Assembly: GCA_900551855.1 (NCBI GenBank)
Contig: URXM01000001.1
Span: forward strand, 186,001-250,000
Direction of reading: 5' to 3'
Source: an uncultured Eubacteriales bacterium
GTDB lineage: Bacteria; Bacillota; Clostridia; Christensenellales; UBA1242
DNA length: 64,000 nucleotides
The notes beneath the pieces are model-generated. The model saw only the letters and a list, made by a program, of their open reading frames with translations, was not told the origin of the DNA and did not search any database. The translations under genes were made by a program, and so were the position numbers. This document shows, piece after piece, positions 54,391-62,752 of the stretch. Position 1 is the first letter of the stretch; every line of letters begins with the position of its first letter.

Positions 54391-56553
54391 ATGGATTATA
54401 AAAAGTATGTTATAAATGTTGCCGGCAAAGATGTTTCTTTTGAAACAGGCAAATGGTGTGGGCAATCAAACGGTTCTTGCGTTGTTCGTAGTGGCGACAC
54501 AGTTGTTATGGTAAATGTCACTATGAGCGAAGAACCAAAACCTGGTATTGACTTCTTCCCTCTTTCTGTTGAATATCAAGAAAAAATGTATTCAATTGGA
54601 AAGATCCCTGGTGGATTTAAAAAGAGAGAAGGTCGTCCAAGTGATAAGGCTATTTTGGTTTCTAGACTTATTGACAGACCTTTGAGACCTCTTTTCCCAA
54701 AAGGATTTTTCAATGATGTAGTTGTTGTCGCAACTGCACTTTCTATAGATCCAGATGTAAGTCCAGAACCTCTTGCTATGCTTGGTTCTTCTTTTGCACT
54801 TGCAATTTCTGATATTCCTTTCCTTGGACCTACAGGTTCTGTTCAAGTTGGATTAGTTGATGGACAATTTATCATCAATCCAAATCAAGAACAAAGAGAA
54901 AAAAGTGATTTGGCTTTGACTGTAAGTGGAACTGAAGAAGCTGTTTTGATGGTTGAAGCAGGGGCAAATGAAATTTCTGAAAGCGTTATGCTTGACGCAA
55001 TTATGTTTGCTCACGAAGAAATCAAAAAAATTGTTCACGAATTAAAGAAAATTAAGGCTGAAATTGGAAAGCCTGTTAATCCAAAAGTTTCTTATTACAC
55101 AATTCCAGAAGATATTGAAAAAGCTGTTAGAGAATATGCTGACGAAAAATATGACTATGTTTTGGACACATTTGTAAGAAGTGAAAGAGAAGCTCGTGAA
55201 GAAGAAGCAAAAGCTGACATTTTGGCTCATTTTGCAGAAATCTTCCCAGAAAAAGAAAGAGAAATCAACGATGTTCTTTACAAGATTAAGAAAGAAAAAG
55301 TTAGAGCTCATATTTTGGAAAAGGGCGTTCGTCCAGACGGAAGAAAATTGGAAGAAATTCGTCCTATTTGGTGCGAAGTTGGAGTGCTTCCAAGAGTTCA
55401 TGGCTCTGCTGTCTTTACAAGAGGAGAAACTCAAGTTTTGTCTTGCTTGACTTTGGGAACTGTTAGTGACGTTCAAAAACTTGAAGGACTTGATGACGAA
55501 GAAGTAAATCGTTATGTTCATCACTACAATATGCCACCATATGCTACTGGTGAAGCTAAAATGATAAAAAGCACTGGTCGTCGTGAAATTGGTCATGGTG
55601 CTTTGGCTGAAAGAGCTTTGGAACCTGTTGTTCCTAAGGAAGATGTTTTCCCTTATGCACTTAGAATCGTAAGTGAAGTTCTCTCTTCAAATGGATCTTC
55701 TTCAATGGCTTCAACTTGTGGTTCTACTCTTGCTCTTATGGACGGAGGTGTCCCAATTTCTGCTCCAGTTTCAGGTATTGCTATGGGACTTATCAAAGAT
55801 GAAAACAGCAGAAAAGTTGCTGTACTCTCTGATATTCAAGGCTTGGAAGATTTCTTGGGCGATATGGACTTTAAAGTTACAGGAACTTCTAAAGGTATTA
55901 CCGCTATCCAAATGGATATCAAGATTAAAGGCATTGACAAAGCTATTTTGACAGAAGCTTTGGAAAGAGCCAAAATCGGAAGAATGCAAATTATGGAAAA
56001 GATGCTCGCTTGCATCGACAAGCCAAGAACTGAAATTTCTAAATATGCTCCTAAAATTATTACCTTTACAATTGATCCAGACAAAATCAAAGATGTTATT
56101 GGTTCTGGTGGAAAGACAATCAACAAGATTATTGATGAAACTGGTGTTAAGATTGATATTGAAGATGATGGAACAGTGTTTATTGCTTCTGTTGACAGCG
56201 AAATGAATGAAAAGGCAAAGAAAATTATTCTTTCAATCACTGAAGATGTTGAAGTAGGTGATGTTTATGACGGAAAAGTTGTAAGAATTATGAACTTTGG
56301 TGCTTTTGTTGATTTGGGCGGTGGAAAAGAAGGAATGATTCACATTTCTAAACTTTCAAACAAGAGAGTTGAAAAAGTTGAAGATGTTGTCAAGATTGGC
56401 GACAGTGTTGAAGTTGAAGTCATTAAAGTTGACGAAAAAGGAAGAATTGATTTAAAGAGAATTGTTCCTAAAGAAGAAAAAGAAGCAAACGAAAAAGAAA
56501 AAGCTTCTAAAAATGCTGAAAAAACAGTTAAAACTGAAAACAAAAAAGACTAG
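54391..56553 (+). CDS. pnp: Polyribonucleotide nucleotidyltransferase (PNPase)
   Basis: 720 residues from the ATG at 54391 (SD GGAG). PNPase degrades RNA 3' to 5' with phosphate. Two RNase PH domains are visible: the first about 1-215 with GGFKKREGRPSDKAILVSRLIDRPLRPLFPKGF near 72-105, and the second about 310-540 with FTRGETQ and GSSSMASTCGSTLALMDGGVPI near 430-455. KH domain (GSGGKTINKIIDETGVKIDIED) near 570-592 and S1 domain (GDVYDGKVVRIMNFGAFVDL) near 625-690. The Lys/Glu tail is disordered. The stop codon is part of the terminator stem. Confidence 0.97.
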   Translation: MDYKKYVINVAGKDVSFETGKWCGQSNGSCVVRSGDTVVMVNVTMSEEPKPGIDFFPLSVEYQEKMYSIGKIPGGFKKREGRPSDKAILVSRLIDRPLRPLFPKGFFNDVVVVATALSIDPDVSPEPLAMLGSSFALAISDIPFLGPTGSVQVGLVDGQFIINPNQEQREKSDLALTVSGTEEAVLMVEAGANEISESVMLDAIMFAHEEIKKIVHELKKIKAEIGKPVNPKVSYYTIPEDIEKAVREYADEKYDYVLDTFVRSEREAREEEAKADILAHFAEIFPEKEREINDVLYKIKKEKVRAHILEKGVRPDGRKLEEIRPIWCEVGVLPRVHGSAVFTRGETQVLSCLTLGTVSDVQKLEGLDDEEVNRYVHHYNMPPYATGEAKMIKSTGRREIGHGALAERALEPVVPKEDVFPYALRIVSEVLSSNGSSSMASTCGSTLALMDGGVPISAPVSGIAMGLIKDENSRKVAVLSDIQGLEDFLGDMDFKVTGTSKGITAIQMDIKIKGIDKAILTEALERAKIGRMQIMEKMLACIDKPRTEISKYAPKIITFTIDPDKIKDVIGSGGKTINKIIDETGVKIDIEDDGTVFIASVDSEMNEKAKKIILSITEDVEVGDVYDGKVVRIMNFGAFVDLGGGKEGMIHISKLSNKRVEKVEDVVKIGDSVEVEVIKVDEKGRIDLKRIVPKEEKEANEKEKASKNAEKTVKTENKKD

Positions 56554-56573
56554 AAATTTCTAGTCTTTTTTTT
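56542..56573. terminator. Terminator of pnp
   Basis: Perfect palindrome AAAAAAGACTAGAAA / TTTCTAGTCTTTTTT; works in both directions for pnp and the opposing ferritin-like gene. Confidence 0.85.
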
Positions 56574-56594
56574 ATTTGTAATCGATTCTTATTT

Positions 56595-56882
56595 TTAGTT
56601 ATTTTTTGGAACTGTGCTGAAAAATTCGTTCAATCCTTGTTCGAAATATTTTTGACTATCTGGATCTAAATAAAACAACAAACCAAACAATTGCCCTACA
56701 TGGACCCTTTCTTCTGTAACAATATCTCTTAATGTTTGATTTACTACTGAGTCATTTGAACTTGCAATATGATTTTCATATTGTATAATTGCTTCCAATT
56801 CTCCTACAATATCAGCTCTTGTGTTTTGTGCAAGAGAAAGTTTGTTGGTTGACATATCCATTATATTTGAAAAACTTTTCAT
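56595..56882 (-). CDS. Small ferritin-like four-helix protein
   Basis: 95 residues from the ATG at 56882, where AGGAGG precedes it; a longer reading has no SD. The helix pattern ELEAIIQYENHIASSNDSVVNQTLRDIVTEERVHVGQLFGLLF contains E-x6-Y-x2-H and EERVH, the carboxylate/His metal pair of ferritin-like proteins, in half a canonical unit, so it would probably act as a dimer. It is divergent from the collagen-like gene with about 120 bases between. Small ferritin-like proteins occur beside spore-coat genes in clostridia; a coat role is inference. Confidence 0.7.
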   Translation of the reverse strand: MKSFSNIMDMSTNKLSLAQNTRADIVGELEAIIQYENHIASSNDSVVNQTLRDIVTEERVHVGQLFGLLFYLDPDSQKYFEQGLNEFFSTVPKNN

Positions 56883-57002
56883 TATCCCTCCTTTGTCATT
56901 TCTATTTATGTATGTGTTGTCGATAATGTTCATATTTTCACATTAACATTTGTGTAAAAATTTTTATATATTGATTATGAACATACTTTAAGGAGGAAAT
57001 TA

Positions 57003-58260
<1,258 letters not shown>

Positions 58261-58264
58261 TTTT

Positions 58265-58298
58265 AAAGAGATAAGACTTGAAATCTTATCTCTTTTTT
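58265..58298 (+). terminator. Terminator of the collagen-like gene
   Basis: AAAGAGATAAGA (58265-58276) pairs with TCTTATCTCTTT (58284-58295), seven-base loop, T-tract. Confidence 0.9.
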
Positions 58299-58299
58299 A

Positions 58300-58327
58300 T
58301 TGAGAAAATTGAAAATAGTGCTATAAT
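58300..58327 (+). promoter_or_regulatory. Leaderless promoter of the DUF4186 gene
   Basis: TTGAGA (58300-58305), 16-base spacer, extended -10 TGCTATAAT ending 58327; six bases to the ATG at 58334. No SD. Confidence 0.65.
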
Positions 58328-58333
58328 TTGAGT

Positions 58334-58693
58334 ATGAATGATTATGATTTTTATTTAAACAGATTGTCACAATCCAAGTTTCGTGCAAGTTTTAGATTGA
58401 AAGATAAAGGAAAAAATTACATAAATGAAAAAGGTTTGCAAACAATAAAACAACACGCTTATGATTTTATATCAAAAAGACTGGCTCCTGCTTATATAGA
58501 AAATGATGGGAAGCAGACACCAATGCGTGGGCATCCTGTTTTTATTGCTCAACACGCTACTGCAACTTGTTGTCGAGGATGTTTGTTTAAATGGTATAAA
58601 ATTTCAAAAGGGGTTGCTTTAAGTGATAAGCAGATTGATTTTGTTGTAGGGCTGATTATGGCTTGGATTGAGAAACAACTGACTAATAACTGA
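58334..58693 (+). CDS. DUF4186 family protein
   Basis: 119 residues. The family pattern is clear: FRASFRLKDKGKNYINEKGLQTIKQHAYDFI, GHPVFIAQHATATCCRGCLFKWYKISKG (two adjacent Cys and one more Cys plus His pair, likely a metal site near 72-83) and VGLIMAWIEKQL. Function unknown. The ATG at 58334 is taken in preference to a TTG two codons earlier. Confidence 0.85.
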   Translation: MNDYDFYLNRLSQSKFRASFRLKDKGKNYINEKGLQTIKQHAYDFISKRLAPAYIENDGKQTPMRGHPVFIAQHATATCCRGCLFKWYKISKGVALSDKQIDFVVGLIMAWIEKQLTNN

Positions 58694-58735
58694 TTAAACT
58701 ATCAATTATTTTTTGTAAAAATCAAAATATTTTTG

Positions 58736-58748
58736 TATAATAAAAAAG
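58736..58748 (+). promoter_or_regulatory. -10 box abutting the membrane-protein gene
   Basis: TATAAT (58736-58741) with seven bases before ATG at 58749. No SD and only a weak -35; probably leaderless. Confidence 0.5.
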
Positions 58749-59168
58749 ATGGAACAAAATTCGGTAACTTTTAAAGGTTTTTTGAGATATTTCACTGGAA
58801 CGCTTAAAGAAAGCAAATTTTTGCTTTTGAAATATATCATTGTCGCTCTTTTATATAGTGTCATCTCCATTTTGGCAAATCTTTTGGGCGTTTCGGAGTT
58901 GACTTATCTCAATGCTTTTCTTTCTTTGTATGCGTTTTCAAGTATTATTGCATTTGGGATAAGCAATGGAATTTCTGTTTTTATGAATCAAAACATTGGA
59001 TCCAAGTTTAAAGTCAGAAAATATGCAAAAATTGGATTTGAAATAAACATAATTTTTAGTTTGTTTGCCACGATCTTGCTTGTGTTGTTTCCTAAATTTT
59101 TTATGGAAATCTTGATGGATTATACGCCAGAAAACTATACTTTTTATTACATAATATATTTGTTGTGA
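58749..59168 (+). CDS. MATE-like multi-helix membrane protein (possible first half of a split gene)
   Basis: 139 residues with about four hydrophobic helices and internal loops resembling the start of MATE/DinF exporters (LGVSELTYLNAFLSLYAFSSIIAFGISNGISVFMNQNIGSK). MATE proteins have about 450 residues and twelve helices, so this is far too short. The reading frame stops at TGA (59166-59168), overlapping the GTG start of the next gene (GTGA). The -1 frame stays open at least 20 codons before that point, so a frameshift joining the two cannot be excluded. It is either a truncated MATE remnant or the membrane half of a two-part protein. Confidence 0.6.
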   Translation: MEQNSVTFKGFLRYFTGTLKESKFLLLKYIIVALLYSVISILANLLGVSELTYLNAFLSLYAFSSIIAFGISNGISVFMNQNIGSKFKVRKYAKIGFEINIIFSLFATILLVLFPKFFMEILMDYTPENYTFYYIIYLL

Positions 59169-59968
59169 TAGAAATTTTTGCAACGGCTATAAAAGTTGCT
59201 GAATGTTTTATTGTTGATTTTTTGCCAAGAAGTATTCCATTAATTTACTTTATGATGCTTGTTCCTAGCATTTATAGTCTTATTGTTTATTTGATTATAT
59301 TTAAACGAAAAAAATGGTTGAACAACATAAATAAAGATCCAAATTTAATTTCAAATCAAGTAAAACTTGTAATTTTTAATTTTAGTGATACTTTGGTTTG
59401 GAATATGAAAAAAGATAATCACAGAGCTATGAACTTGCAGTGGTTTAACGAACATTTTTCTTATATGACAGAAAAAGACAGAGCAAAACTTTTAAAGAAA
59501 TATAAGTGTGGTCCAAATGGAGAGGGGTTGACAAGTCAATTAAATGAAATTTTGTTTGATATGGAAGGAAACAATGATTCTTATTTAATTTTTAGGGAAT
59601 TTATGGAGACAAGTGAAAACTATATTCGTGGAGACCATGTCAGCAACAAAGAATTGCAAAAATTTAAAAATTTAGGAAAGATTTATATAGTTTCAAATTG
59701 GAAAGAAAAAGACTTGCAAAGAGCTGTTGATTATAATGAGTTTGATCGCTCGTTGTTTGATGGGATTATCAGTAATAATATTTCAAGAAAAGAAAATTTG
59801 GATAAATCAAGAATTTATAAAAAAATAATGAAAGAGAACAACTTAAAACCAAATCAAGTTTTGGTTGTGGGTAATAATTTTAAACACGATTTATTGTCTG
59901 CAAAAAAACTTGGTATGCATTATTATCTTGTTAAAGATGGCTTCACTTATGATGAAATTTTGACTTGA
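59165..59968 (+). CDS. Membrane-anchored HAD-like protein with degenerate catalytic motif
   Basis: 267 residues, GTG start overlapping the previous stop (GTGA). The N-terminal 50 residues are hydrophobic with two helices. The rest follows the HAD order: motif I reads VIFNFSDTL (canonical VIFDxDGTL), so the nucleophile Asp is Asn (codon 59378-59380) and the second Asp is Ser. Motif II VSNWK, Lys around SRKENLDKSR and motif IV VGNNFKHDLLSAKKLGM (GNN in place of GDS). The enzyme is therefore probably catalytically inactive, or uses another residue. Coupled to or continuous with the MATE-like segment. A terminator follows. Confidence 0.65.
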   Translation: MIEIFATAIKVAECFIVDFLPRSIPLIYFMMLVPSIYSLIVYLIIFKRKKWLNNINKDPNLISNQVKLVIFNFSDTLVWNMKKDNHRAMNLQWFNEHFSYMTEKDRAKLLKKYKCGPNGEGLTSQLNEILFDMEGNNDSYLIFREFMETSENYIRGDHVSNKELQKFKNLGKIYIVSNWKEKDLQRAVDYNEFDRSLFDGIISNNISRKENLDKSRIYKKIMKENNLKPNQVLVVGNNFKHDLLSAKKLGMHYYLVKDGFTYDEILT

Positions 59969-59994
59969 TATTGAATATAAATTTAATAGAATCT

Positions 59995-60026
59995 AGTGTA
60001 AATGATATACGTTTACACTTTTTTTA
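59995..60026 (+). terminator. Rho-independent terminator
   Basis: AGTGTAAA (59995-60002) pairs with TTTACACT (60012-60019), nine-base loop, T-tract. Ends the MATE-like/HAD-like pair. Confidence 0.85.
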
Positions 60027-60116
60027 TAAAAAAATAACTTTTTTTTGTTATTTGTTTTGAGTTATTTAAAAAATTATGTAAAATAATCATAAGAATATAT
60101 TGTTAGTGAGGTCGAT

Positions 60117-60554
60117 ATGAATGATATGAATATTACAACCCCATCTACAAAAATTGTTTCACGAATGCTTTTGACTCGTGTTGGAAAAATTTGCTCAAAT
60201 TTATCAATAATTCTTATTGCAGTAAGTTTGTTGGGAATGGTGTCATTTATTGCAACAGCATTAATATTCCTTCTTGGTGTTGTTGTTATACTTTTGTCTA
60301 TAGGAACTATTTTTGCTTATGTTCCAAATTTCTTTGATTATATATTGTCTGGAGTGCAGTATTCAGCATCAGTTGCTTCTTTCTTTTTGCAATATTGGTA
60401 TGCATTTTTACCAGTAGGAATTGCTCTGGCAGCCATCTCTCTAGTTTTATTGGCTACAGATAAAAATTCTAGACACACCGGTAGAATTGTTATTTCCTCT
60501 ATTGTTGTTGGTATTGCACTGTTGTCTATAATTGTTTTGGCAGTGGGGGTGTAA
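60117..60554 (+). CDS. Small membrane protein, first gene of a three-gene operon
   Basis: 145 residues, not recognised, three or four hydrophobic segments (about 22-70, 88-118, 123-145) and a short hydrophilic N-terminus. SD GAGG precedes the ATG at 60117; a second in-frame ATG lies at 60126. The stop is one base from the next start (TAATATG), so translation is probably coupled. Confidence 0.65.
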   Translation: MNDMNITTPSTKIVSRMLLTRVGKICSNLSIILIAVSLLGMVSFIATALIFLLGVVVILLSIGTIFAYVPNFFDYILSGVQYSASVASFFLQYWYAFLPVGIALAAISLVLLATDKNSRHTGRIVISSIVVGIALLSIIVLAVGV

Positions 60555-60555
60555 T

Positions 60556-61062
60556 ATGAAAAATCTTAACATTAAAATTACTGGTGTAGGTTCTAAATTT
60601 CATCCTTATATGATGATTGATGGACAAAGTGTAAAATACAAGAAAAATCAGTTTGGTTCTTACGAAATAAATTATCAAACAGAAAAAGAAGTTGTTGAAA
60701 TGCACATATATAAATATTTGGAACTTCAAAGTAAATTATGGTTTTTATATGCTTTGTTCACTTTTATAATTAGCTTATTTGGTATTCTTGAACCATTATA
60801 TGATAGAAGATGTATTGTTGTTGATTGCAAATTTAGTTTAAAACTCAACGAACAAAACCAAATGAAACTGCAATTTAACAATATGATTGGTGAGGGCAAA
60901 GCCGTTGAAGTTGAAAGTGATTTTGAGATGACAGAACTTGCAAACAAATATTATGTTGACGAAAAAGTCAAAAAGCGTTGGAAATTTTTGATTGCATTTA
61001 AAGTTTTGTTTTGGGTTGCTTTAATTGTTGTAACAATTGTTTTGTTAGCAAAATTTTTATAA
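60556..61062 (+). CDS. Small two-helix membrane protein
   Basis: 168 residues from the ATG at 60556. An N-terminal beta-rich domain (1-50) is followed by a membrane helix (about 57-77), a soluble strand-rich section and a C-terminal helix (about 145-168). Function unknown. The next gene starts 15 bases on with a GGGGG-type SD, so all three genes form one unit. Confidence 0.65.
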   Translation: MKNLNIKITGVGSKFHPYMMIDGQSVKYKKNQFGSYEINYQTEKEVVEMHIYKYLELQSKLWFLYALFTFIISLFGILEPLYDRRCIVVDCKFSLKLNEQNQMKLQFNNMIGEGKAVEVESDFEMTELANKYYVDEKVKKRWKFLIAFKVLFWVALIVVTIVLLAKFL

Positions 61063-61076
61063 AGGGGGATTAGAAA

Positions 61077-61559
61077 ATGAAAGTTTATATTAAAAACAAA
61101 TTTTTCTCATTAGGTGGAGGAAGTTCTGTTGTTGATGAAAACAAAAATGATGTTTTCAAAGTTAAAGGAAGAGTTTTCAGTATTACAAGAGTAAAAAAAT
61201 TGTATGATGCTGAAGGAAAATTGCTTTATAAAATAAGAAACAAATGGCTTAATTGGTTTGTTCATAAAGCATATATTTATGATGCAAACAATAATAAGGT
61301 TGCTATTGTAAAAGACAAGTGGTTTAATGTTAAACAAGAATATTTTGTTCAAGGATACAAAGACGAAATAAAAATTGATGGGAAATTTTTCTCTTTATCT
61401 TGCAACATTTTGAAAAATGGTGAAGTGGTTGGGACTATTAGAAGAAATATAAATTTTATTGTTGACAGTTTCCAACTTGAAGCAAAAGAAGAAGATATGC
61501 CATTTATGATTGCTTTGGTTATTGCAATAGATAATATTACTGATAAAAAACTCAGATAA
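61077..61559 (+). CDS. LURP-one-related (LOR/YxjI-like) protein
   Basis: 160 residues with the tubby-like LOR strand order: KVYIKNKFFSLGGGSSVVDENKNDVFKVKG, YDAEGKLLYKIRNKW, YIYDANNNKVAIVKDKWFNVKQEY, then a C-terminal part. LOR proteins are membrane-associated and mostly uncharacterised, and some bind lipids. The operon with two small membrane proteins fits a membrane role. A bidirectional terminator follows. Confidence 0.75.
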   Translation: MKVYIKNKFFSLGGGSSVVDENKNDVFKVKGRVFSITRVKKLYDAEGKLLYKIRNKWLNWFVHKAYIYDANNNKVAIVKDKWFNVKQEYFVQGYKDEIKIDGKFFSLSCNILKNGEVVGTIRRNINFIVDSFQLEAKEEDMPFMIALVIAIDNITDKKLR

Positions 61560-61565
61560 AAAAAT

Positions 61566-61598
61566 AAAACACACTCAAAATGCAGTGTGTTTTTTTTT
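61566..61598. terminator. Bidirectional terminator
   Basis: AAAACACACT (61566-61575) pairs with AGTGTGTTTT (61584-61593), eight-base loop, A and T tracts. Separates the LOR operon from the PnuC-like gene. Confidence 0.85.
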
Positions 61599-61609
61599 GC
61601 TTTACTTGA

Positions 61610-62479
61610 CTATTTTTTATCTACTTCATTTGAAGAAACAACAACTTCTTGTTGAGTTTTTTCTTCGCTTGTTGGCTTTGCATTGTTTTCAGTTTCGTTT
61701 GTTGAAATTTCTTGTTTTCCTTTTTCATCAGTTTCTGGCGTTTCAAAATTGTTATGCTTTTTGATATACAACGACCATTTGATAAGTCCATAAGTTGTGT
61801 TTGTCAAATATCCAAGTTGCAAAATGAGCATTACCCATTGTTGAGATAAGATCCACATAACACTTTCACAGATGCAAACTCCATACCAAGGGAGCCATTG
61901 TTCGTTGTATCTCAAAAGTAAGAAGAGTCCATTCAAACAAGAGAATGTGTTTGCCAAGGCGTCAATATACCAATAGTCTGACATTCCTTCAAAAATTCCG
62001 CCTACCCAAGTGAAAATTGCACCAGCACCAAGAGAGATCGCCAAAACAACTAAAAACATAACTAAATCTCTTTTCCAGTTTATTTTCTTAACTTCTGTAA
62101 GTGTTGCATCATCTTTGTCTTCTCTTTTGCTCCATTGATAGAAACTTACCCACAAAATTGGGATCCAGAAAATTACTTCAAAAAGTGCAGAAACATAATA
62201 TCCATTTGCTATGTAAACAACAACTTGAGGCATATCATAGAAGAAGCAAGAAACTACAAAACACCATTTTGATTGTTTTGACACCAAAAGTTCGCAGGTG
62301 CATCCACCGATTACCACAATTGTAGCAAAAATTTGAACCCAACCATGTTCTTCTGGGAAGAAAATCGCAACCAAAATTCCTGCAACTGAAAGAGTAAATA
62401 GCCAAATTTTTTCGTATGTAGTAAAATATTTCCAAAGTCTTATAAAAGCATTAGGTTTTTTAACATTTGTATTATCCAT
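61610..62479 (-). CDS. PnuC-family vitamin transporter
   Basis: 289 residues with about seven to eight helices and a soluble C-terminal tail (about 240-289). The PnuC pattern of aromatic residues is visible, including the closing LQLGYLTNTTYGLIKW motif and the W-x2-Y segment (WLPWYGVCICESVMW). PnuC proteins import NR, PnuT thiamine, PnuX riboflavin; the substrate here is not evident. Transcription starts about 175 bases upstream behind a structured leader, and an AAAAGGAAAAA SD lies before the ATG. Confidence 0.8.
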   Translation of the reverse strand: MDNTNVKKPNAFIRLWKYFTTYEKIWLFTLSVAGILVAIFFPEEHGWVQIFATIVVIGGCTCELLVSKQSKWCFVVSCFFYDMPQVVVYIANGYYVSALFEVIFWIPILWVSFYQWSKREDKDDATLTEVKKINWKRDLVMFLVVLAISLGAGAIFTWVGGIFEGMSDYWYIDALANTFSCLNGLFLLLRYNEQWLPWYGVCICESVMWILSQQWVMLILQLGYLTNTTYGLIKWSLYIKKHNNFETPETDEKGKQEISTNETENNAKPTSEEKTQQEVVVSSNEVDKK

Positions 62480-62523
62480 AATAGTTTTTTCCTTTTAATT
62501 TAAAAATAATTTTTACAAAAAAT

Positions 62524-62657
62524 AAAAAATGTCTATAGGTCTAGGCACAAAATTTTTGGTATGAAAAAATACCTTAACTAAAAATCAAAACAGTTATGGA
62601 CTAAAAGAAATATTTAATTTGAGTGATTCAATCTTTGTTATCATAATAATTACCTAG
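62524..62657 (-). promoter_or_regulatory. Structured leader of the PnuC-like gene, candidate riboswitch
   Basis: Reading the minus strand from the promoter, CTAGG (62657-62653) can pair with CCTAG (62545-62541) as a closing stem. Inside lie TAACT/AGTTA and GGTAT-TTTTTC-ATACC (62573-62558) hairpins. An alternative TGT-CTA/TAG-ACA hairpin (62549-62530) uses CCTAG and is followed by six T, making a weak terminator. The two folds exclude each other, the layout of a transcription-attenuating riboswitch. I cannot match it to a known class. Confidence 0.5.
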
Positions 62658-62659
62658 CA

Positions 62660-62688
62660 ATTATAAGCAAAAGTGTTTGTTTTGTCAA
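62660..62688 (-). promoter_or_regulatory. Promoter of the PnuC-like gene
   Basis: Minus strand TTGACA (62688-62683), 17-base spacer, TATAAT (62665-62660): full consensus at both hexamers. Confidence 0.85.
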
Positions 62689-62702
62689 CCATATTAAAAC
62701 AG

Positions 62703-62731
62703 TTTACAAAATTTGAGAAATGTAGTAATAT
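62703..62731 (+). promoter_or_regulatory. Promoter of the YnbB-like gene
   Basis: TTTACA (62703-62708), 17-base spacer, TAATAT (62726-62731), then SD GGAG and the ATG at 62753. It lies back to back with the pnuC promoter. Confidence 0.7.
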
Positions 62732-62752
62732 TTTGGGAAATGGAGATGAAAA

